Below, one piece after another: positions 57,501 to 64,000 of a stretch of 64,000 bases of DNA. Origin of the DNA: Anticarsia gemmatalis (lineage: Eukaryota; Arthropoda; Insecta; Lepidoptera; Erebidae); assembly GCF_050436995.1 (NCBI RefSeq), contig NC_134745.1:2356001-2420000 (forward strand), given 5' to 3'. The stretch's first letter is position 1, and each line of letters opens with the position of its first letter. The notes beneath the pieces are model-generated. The model searched no databases. It saw only the letters and a list, made by a program, of their open reading frames with translations, and was not told the DNA's origin. Made by a program: the position numbers and the translations under genes.

Positions 57501-60500
57501 CGCTGTCGGCACCAGTTTCAATATAACAACGCCTGAAGTTATCGTGCCCAAGCCCATCACTAAAATACCACCCAGACCTGAAACGTAACAAGGAACAGTC
57601 AGAAATATACTTTATTACTGATGGCTAAGGTTGGGTTTTGTATGTAGGACAAAGATTAAAAAAAAAATTGGTCGTGATAAATTTTTAAAATGTTTGTGTT
57701 TATTCCCAATCGCACAGTGTGTTATAAACCCTATTTTTGTTTCGTCGTCTTTTTATTGAATTAATCGATAGAGTATACCATTCTGAGGATTAGAGTAAAA
57801 CTCCGGGCTCGCTAAGACTTGTACTTTTTTCGTTATTCAGTGTCAAAGTTCCGGAATATCCGACTATTGAAAAACGAAAAAAAATTAATTACAATTTAAC
57901 GGAAGTACTTATTCCAGAATTTATTTATTCTATCGAAAGAAGATATAATAGCCGACCATTCCACCAATTCCTGAAGCTTTAGCATGAATAGGTCGAGAGA
58001 TATGAATTTTTTTCTCATTTTTCGTTTTTATTTTTTTATTCATCTAAACCACCGTAGTAGGTGGTCATTCCTACATCAAAAAATTGCTAATACTTTCTTT
58101 TATTTGCAGTATTAGTTCTAAAACCTAACTCGTTGGTTTCCAGGAGATATTTTAAATTTTAAATTTTACTTAGGGTTGTCACTTTCGAGTATCCGAAAAT
58201 TATATAAGATTATAAACCTTTATTTGAAAAAAAAGTTAAGGCAAGCCCCCCGGCCGTAGTTCTGCACGACGTACCTCAGTCACGCCTTACTGAGGTTGTT
58301 GAAATGCAGAGTACGGTTACGGTATTAAGGTTGACTGGCGCTCAGTCCCCTAAAATTGTTCCAACTCCAGATGGAACAACCATTGATTTTGCTTTTTAGA
58401 AAAAAAATCAACAAATATAATTACATAATATGTGTATAAATTATAATAAATAAATTGTTGACGAAAATAATTTTATCGTATTTTTTAAATAAAAAATCGA
58501 CACAATTGATGTACATACATGATAAAATTTGATTTAAAATTATAGATAGGTATATAATTCATGTAGATATATAAAATACATTAAAATTATTCTAAAAATT
58601 GTTATACCACAAAAATTACATAAATTTATTTAAAAAAAATGGTTGTAAATCATTATAAAATATTTTTAGTTAATTTATTTAATTGTAAAATTAAATAAAT
58701 TAACTAAAAATATTTTTTTTGAAAAAAAAAAAACAAAATGTTGTAATAGTACTTATGTTGAATGTTGATTTATAGGTATACTTATGAGATATCGGAAAGG
58801 ATTTTCTTTCATTTACTATAAGTTGAGTCTTTTGAGTTAGAATTTATAGACAGATTCCAAATAAATGTATCAATCAACATCATACCAATTTCTTAATTTG
58901 TTTTTTTAATTTCCTTTATAAAATTACCCAATCTTTGCCATTTTAAGCCACAAAATTATGATATCTTGTTATGGTCGTGATATAAAAGCTAAAACTTTAT
59001 AAAAATAAATTTATTAAATTTTGATTGAAGTGGCAGCCCTATATGCGGATATTTCGGATATTACTAAACTTTCAAATATCTCCTGGAAACCAACGAGTTA
59101 GGTTTTAGAACTAATACTGCAAATAAAAGAAAGTATTAGCAATTTTTTGATGTAGGAATGACCACCTACTACGGTGGTTTAGATGAATAAAAAAATAAAA
59201 ACGAAAAATGAGAAAAAAAATCATATCTCGCGACCTATTCATGCTAAAGCTTCAGGAATTGGTGGAATGGTCGGCTATTATATCTTCTTTCGATAGAATA
59301 AATAAATTCTGGAATAAGTACTTCCGTTAAATTGTAATTAATTTTTTTTCGTTTTTCAATAGTCGGATATTCCGGAACTTTGACACTGAATAACGAAAAA
59401 AGTACAAGTCTTAGCGAGCCCGGAGTTTTACTCTAATCCTCAGAATGGTATACTCTATCGATTAATTCAATAAAAAGACGACGAAACAAAAATAGGGTTT
59501 ATAACACACTGTGAATCGGTACCTGAGATAATTAAATTAGAAAATTTCCTCTTTATAAATTATTGAGTGCACTTTCTGGATATGTCTTCTTTCAGATAAA
59601 TTCAAATTGAGACAGAAAGTTGTTTAATTTTAAATGTCAAATAACTGTGACATTTAAAAATAACTAACAGAAACTTGCCAGACAGCTGTGAAACTGACCA
59701 TAAAACTAGTTAAATGTTAGCTCATATTTGAACTATGAACGAACGACATTAAGATTATAGTACATATCTGTACTTTCCCCGAAGTAGAGGGGCTGGTTCA
59801 AAAGAAACTAGGAAACGTTTAACTTTATAATAATTTTACACATCCGCTTGGAAAATATCTGCTTCCTACAAATCCTTATGAGGTAAAGTCGTTTCCGCAC
59901 GCAAATAACAACAAAATTACTTATAATATACCCGACTACGCTACACTAAGGATTATGTGTTTAGCTCACTTGCGCATAGGGCAACTAGAATTCCTCGAAT
60001 ATAACGCAAAGGTAGGTTATGTGTCCAACTAACTTAAACATAGAGAAACATAGATAATAAGAATACCTTATTTATTTACCAGACGTTTCGATCAAAGTTA
60101 CGAAACTCGCGCCACAAGGAAACGACGTTTGGCAGCCACATTAGTGAGCCCGTGACCACGGTCAGTGCAATACGATCGAAACGCCGGGTAAACAAATAAG
60201 GTATCCTAACGTTTAATGATCAATCGCGTTTAAGACCCGTTACATTATAATACTATGTGTACAAGTTGCGAGAATTTAAAATCTTTAACTAAGATAATAT
60301 CCTTTCTATCAATACTCGTTACCATGGCAACCATGGTAGTGGCTTCCAAACCCTGGAGCCAGTACTCAAAGAGTGTTCATCTTAGTACCTCACCCGAGAC
60401 AAGGTTGGCGTCGTGCGTGGGCAGCCGGAACTGCTTCTCCAAGTACTTGGGCAGGAAACTGTACACCCCACTGATGGGCATCAAGTGCAGGACCGAACTC

Positions 60501-63416
60501 GCCGTGCGCCACATCAGAATGTCGTTTGTCAGTTGCCGCTTGATTGTTGCGAAGAAATCTGGAAAAAAATATTGACTTTATGTAGTTATAGTTCTTACGG
60601 ATTCTTAAATTTACTTAAAGTTACTCAATTAATGTGATTTGTCTTTGCCTTAATGTAATCAGAATATGCCTTCAGAAGCATGGAAATGATAATTTTTGTA
60701 CATGACTGAATGAATACAAAAATCCGGTTTCCGTTCCTATGATTGTGTTGTTCATATATCTAGCATATAATAGTGGCTAGTAAAAATAATATTATGTCTA
60801 TCTATGAATTGAACGACCAATACCCACATGCAGTAGTTAACTACGACCTTACACACTGAATTTAATCAAAACCCGCACGCAATTATGAAAGAATGTGCTC
60901 TTAGGCATCATCGTTAGGTTTTTAGCTCATCACTAACAGATTAAATAATTGCGAATCTTATAAATATTGTATAAAACATTGTATTACTATCAGAGCTTAC
61001 ACGACGTTTTTAAGTACTACAGACAGCTTGTAACAAACATATTTTCTTAGGCAACATAGTTAAAAATCAACTGCATAATATTGAACGTAATTTATAGCCC
61101 AACCCAAACATAGAAGAGCCAGTTCTTAAAATATAACACTTAGTAAAACATTCTAAAAGTCTACAAGATTAGTTCACGAAATGAAATGAACAGCCACTTC
61201 CCGTAGTCACTTCGTCACCTCCTACGTGCAAGGATGAGTGGTCTAAACTAGGATTGAATGAGATCAGGACACGTGGCGATAGGACTATTTTTAGTTCATG
61301 TATTACTACTGCACTGATTGACGACCTAGAGGGAACATTATATTTGAAAAGTTTAGTGTGCTCTTAAGTAGGGTAATTCTTTCTGCAAAATATACATAAT
61401 AATATGTAAATACGTCAGATCTGAGCTTGTGATAAGACACAGCCTTAGTGTCAATAGAATTGTCTAGGTTACAGAAGGAAATTCTCTATATTCCAACAAC
61501 TTAGTAGAGTGCGTATTTTTGTACATTTCCTAAATAACGTAGCTGTTTCATACTGCTACAGGCCAGCACCAGTCGCATAAGCCTGTGGGTTCTAAATGAA
61601 ATTATCAACATTCTGGTGTTCTAAATTATGAATTTTGTTTACTTCCGCGAGCCGCAAACCTTGCATGCACTAGCGGGCTCTTCTCTAACCCGTTGGACTA
61701 TAGCAGAAGATAGATAGGAGATGTAATAAAAAATGGATGGAAAATCTTACAAAAATGTTGGTAAGTAGCAATAAATTAGCAGTTGAATGTTAAAATTACA
61801 TCTCAAGAGAAAACGAAAAGATAAATCGCAGCGAACTAGACAAGGTCGGGTTTTATATTGCAACGAACATTGTATTAGTCACCAGAGGACATCGTGGCGA
61901 CCGGCAACACCCGTCAAAACAAAATTGTATACAAACAAAACTAATCCAATACTGTACTATACATGCCTATATATTTACGTTGATATATCGGCCATGATAC
62001 AACGCACTTATCTCTTGATAACTAGGAACCAATGTTTAATGCTGTCACACATTTATCTGTACTCTCTGGACAACGGCCAACGAATTTCTGGTAAAAAAAA
62101 CTAGCGCAGAACAAAAACAATGCAAGCGGAACTATGGGACTCTTGTTTCAAATCATGAACAGACAACATCTATACTAATATTATAAAGCTGAAGAATTTG
62201 TTTGTTTGTTTGTTTGTTTGTTTGAACGCGCTAATCTCAGGAACTACTGGTCCGATTTGAAAATTTATTTCAGTGTTAGATAGTCCATTTATCGAGGAAG
62301 GCTATAGGTATACGTATATCATCACGTTACGACCAATAGGAGCAGAATAGAAACAAAAAATGCTACAAAAACGTGGAAAATTTTGATCCATTCTCTTTAA
62401 TAGGACGCATGTGAAGTTGCGCGGGTCAGCTAGTAGGTGATAAGGTGTGAAAACTTCAACCTTGACCTACGCAAAGATAGTCATTTCGAAGTGAAATTTA
62501 CGTCGCTATTTTCGGTGGTTTTGAAACCGTGACGTGCGCTTCAAAAATAAAAGTAATCATCAGCTTTCAAAAGAAAGTGTAATAACAATAAAGTATACAA
62601 GTAATGGTTGAAACCGTAGGGCGTATTATATTTGGATATTTAATTTAATATTTCGTCGTAAAGTTTATAATTATACTTTCTATACATAGAAGTTATTAAA
62701 GCAAGTTCTGTAGTTCTATACATGGATACTCTCCAACTGGGCTGGTAATTAGTAACAATTTATGAAAGATTTCCACGAAAATACGTGATAGAAGCTGAAA
62801 ATTTACAAGTCTAAACTTAGAAATCGCGAATTCCCGTTAACAAGAGCAAGATTGTTTGAATTGGTATTGATGAGCGGGCGATAGACAGGCGTAAACTCAA
62901 GTGGATGAAAGAAGCCGAAGCGAATAGACTAGACGAATAAAATACGAAGACAGACCGTGAGAACAAAAACCATTAGATGCTATTACTAAATCAAATTGTT
63001 GAGAAAAAATATCTGATTTGTAATTAGTGCTTGGATTCTAGTGCTATTAAGTATTGTACTCTAGTCTGATTGATGACCTGAAATAGATACCTAAGTTGGT
63101 GCATGGGCAAAACTGGTTTAGGCCACGTGTAACTGAGTGTAAATAAGAATTCAAAATCAGTTCAATGCATCATGATTTTTAGAAAACATCTGCTAAACAT
63201 TTCTGCATAATCATGGTCAGAGGACAAAATATAGTCTTCGAAGAATTTTAAGTGCAGATTATTTATTCTTTGAAGACATCTTACCTTTGAAGAAAGGCTC
63301 CCGTTTCTCCTTGTTCTTTTTGGGTGGCGGCGGTAGAGGCTCTTGCTTGATCTGACGCGGGAAGCAGAACATCAGCGTTGACAGAAGCACGATAAACCCA
63401 GCGATGAACACCATGC
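54561..63416 (-). CDS. Organic anion transporter polypeptide (OATP/SLCO), C-terminal 8 exons, partial
   Basis: Exons in transcript order are 63416-63285, 60558-60394, 57577-57452, 56936-56800, 56364-56234, 55824-55628, 55240-55064 and 54763-54561. All have GT-AG borders and matching phases, giving about 422 residues. Landmarks in order: a membrane segment GMVFIAGFIVLLSTLMFCFP with a Pro/Lys-rich loop; D-F-F-A-T-I-K-R-Q-L and R-T-A-S-S-V-L-H-L; two further hydrophobic segments; and a Cys-rich Kazal-like extracellular loop (C-x3-C-x-C, P-V-C-G-Q, S-P-C-x3-C, Y-N-C-S-C). Next come a membrane segment beginning I-Y-T-F-I-A-V-F and the family block D-K-A-M-A-M-G-V-I-Q-F-A-I-G. The tail is Pro/Ala-rich and ends G-D-T-Q-L, a class I PDZ ligand. 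OATPs are 12-helix plasma-membrane exchangers for large organic anions, and some insect members import ecdysteroids. I cannot name the subfamily. The N-terminal third lies past the right edge. Confidence 0.93.
57713..59513. mobile_element. Non-autonomous foldback DNA transposon, Transib-like (CACAGTG ends, 5-bp TSD)
   Basis: Ends are CACAGTGTGTTATAAACCC and its complement GGGTTTATAACACACTGTG, flanked on both sides by AATCG (57708-57712 and 59514-59518). The arms (57713-58152 and 59074-59513) are nearly perfect inverted repeats of about 440 bp. The loop of about 920 bp is AT-rich with a GC-rich hairpin cluster and a 28-bp palindrome, and has no transposase frame. A 5-bp duplication plus a CAC-x-x-TG terminus is characteristic of the Transib superfamily. 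It lies in the intron between the second and third visible OATP exons. Confidence 0.75.
58657..58716. repeat. 28-bp perfect hairpin in the centre of the foldback element
   Basis: AAAATATTTTTAGTTAATTT and the next 8 nt pair exactly with the following arm across a 4-nt loop (GTAA). It sits near the middle of the Transib-like element. Confidence 0.85.
60063..60205. mobile_element. Small inverted-repeat element (MITE) in an OATP intron
   Basis: The left end ATACCTTATTTATTTACC, then AGACGTTTCGATC, is matched by the complement of the right end, GATCGAAACGCCGGGTAAAC, then AAATAAGGTAT. It is about 143 bp and non-coding. Confidence 0.65.
62169..62433 (+). mobile_element. LEP1-like non-autonomous Helitron
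   Basis: It starts TCTATACTAATATTATAAAG and ends GCGCGGGTCAGCTAG followed by T, with A before the start. This is the TC...CTAG|T plan of Helitrons and the known lepidopteran LEP1 termini. It carries a GTTT microsatellite near the 5' end and GAACTACTGGTCCGATTTGA inside. The 265-bp copy has no coding capacity and lies in the intron between the first and second visible OATP exons. Confidence 0.8.
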
Positions 63417-64000
63417 CTGTGGAACAATATCATACTATTTAGTATTCTATGTCGAGAAATATCTATGTGTCTTACTGTCTATTTAATTCAATACATTAAT
63501 CTCCAATCTACATAATACTATGTATACTGCTGACTCAATATACTAGTTGCAAAACAGGTTCTAACTACGCCCTAATTTTGATAAAGGTAAATAAACTTTG
63601 AATCCTTCCACATGCTCAACGTATTAGAAAAAATGCATGGATTCTAGAATATTCGCTACCGTCTTCAATCTAAAATTTGTCATAGATGTCTCGAGAATCT
63701 AAACAATGTTAGCAGAGATATACGCCGGCAAAAAGTGAAATATCACTCATGACAAAACGACAGCTCAACTTTGTTTAGATTGTCGTCGATGTCGGTGCAA
63801 ATTCTTTCCAACATGATTCAGATTTCAGCTGTAAATTTGTTTCAAGTGAACCTGTATTATACGTAACGACTAAACAAATATTCTTGTATGGATGGACTAT
63901 AAACATATGTGAAACAAATATGTCTACTGACGGCCGTTCAACCGTAACTACAGCAGACACGACACGATATCTAATAAGTTTATAACAGTGTCTATAATAT
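63417..64000 (-). other. Intron sequence of the partial OATP gene
   Basis: The first visible exon starts in phase with a preceding codon base, so further exons must lie beyond the right edge. No exon or repeat is recognisable here. Confidence 0.6.

Noticed and set aside
1..64000. CRISPR arrays, bacterial operons, rRNA genes
   Set aside because: No regularly spaced short direct repeats with unique spacers and no rRNA core motifs were seen. Intron structure and repeats mark the DNA as insect nuclear. The only regular repeats are coding.

Overview
The window looks like nuclear DNA of a moth or butterfly (Lepidoptera). It is AT-rich and its genes have short spliceosomal introns. It also carries several interspersed repeats of lepidopteran type: a LEP1-like Helitron, tRNA-headed SINEs, mariner-derived MITEs, a 5'-truncated non-LTR retrotransposon, and a Transib-like foldback element.

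Layout. A minus-strand gene at 893-1852 encodes a secreted Pro-rich/Ser-rich/basic protein with a 9-nt first coding exon. From 8.3 to 47.7 kb lies a cluster of six genes for secreted low-complexity proteins. (1) 8363-20134 encodes a giant Ser/Gly/Ile-rich protein of 3,875 residues, almost all in one 11.6-kb exon. (2) 23355-26216 encodes a 902-residue Gly-rich protein with nearly the same first exon, promoter and 3' UTR as gene 1. (3) 37535-38707 encodes a Gly/His-rich protein. (4) 39804-41039 encodes a small Gly/Lys/Asp/His-rich protein. (5) 43264-44707 encodes a small protein ending in a Ser-Ala run. (6) 47108-47716, on the minus strand, encodes an 86-residue Gly/His/Tyr-rich protein. All six share a signal-peptide exon closed by a phase-1 intron. 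Five of the six carry a basic R-x-[RK]-R motif followed by Gly/His-Tyr/Phe just after the signal peptide. Three end in a Lys-Ala-(Ser/Thr)-Ala-Ser type tail. I infer that they are paralogues producing silk-glue (sericin-like) or another gland adhesive material, but the sequence does not give the tissue.

From 54.5 kb to the right edge is the 3' two-thirds of a minus-strand organic anion transporter polypeptide gene (OATP/SLCO). Eight exons cover about 422 C-terminal residues, and the 5' exons lie beyond position 64000. Its introns hold a 1.8-kb element with CACAGTG termini and a 5-bp target duplication, a small MITE and a Helitron.

The long stretches between these features are AT-rich. I see no supported genes there beyond the repeat fragments listed.
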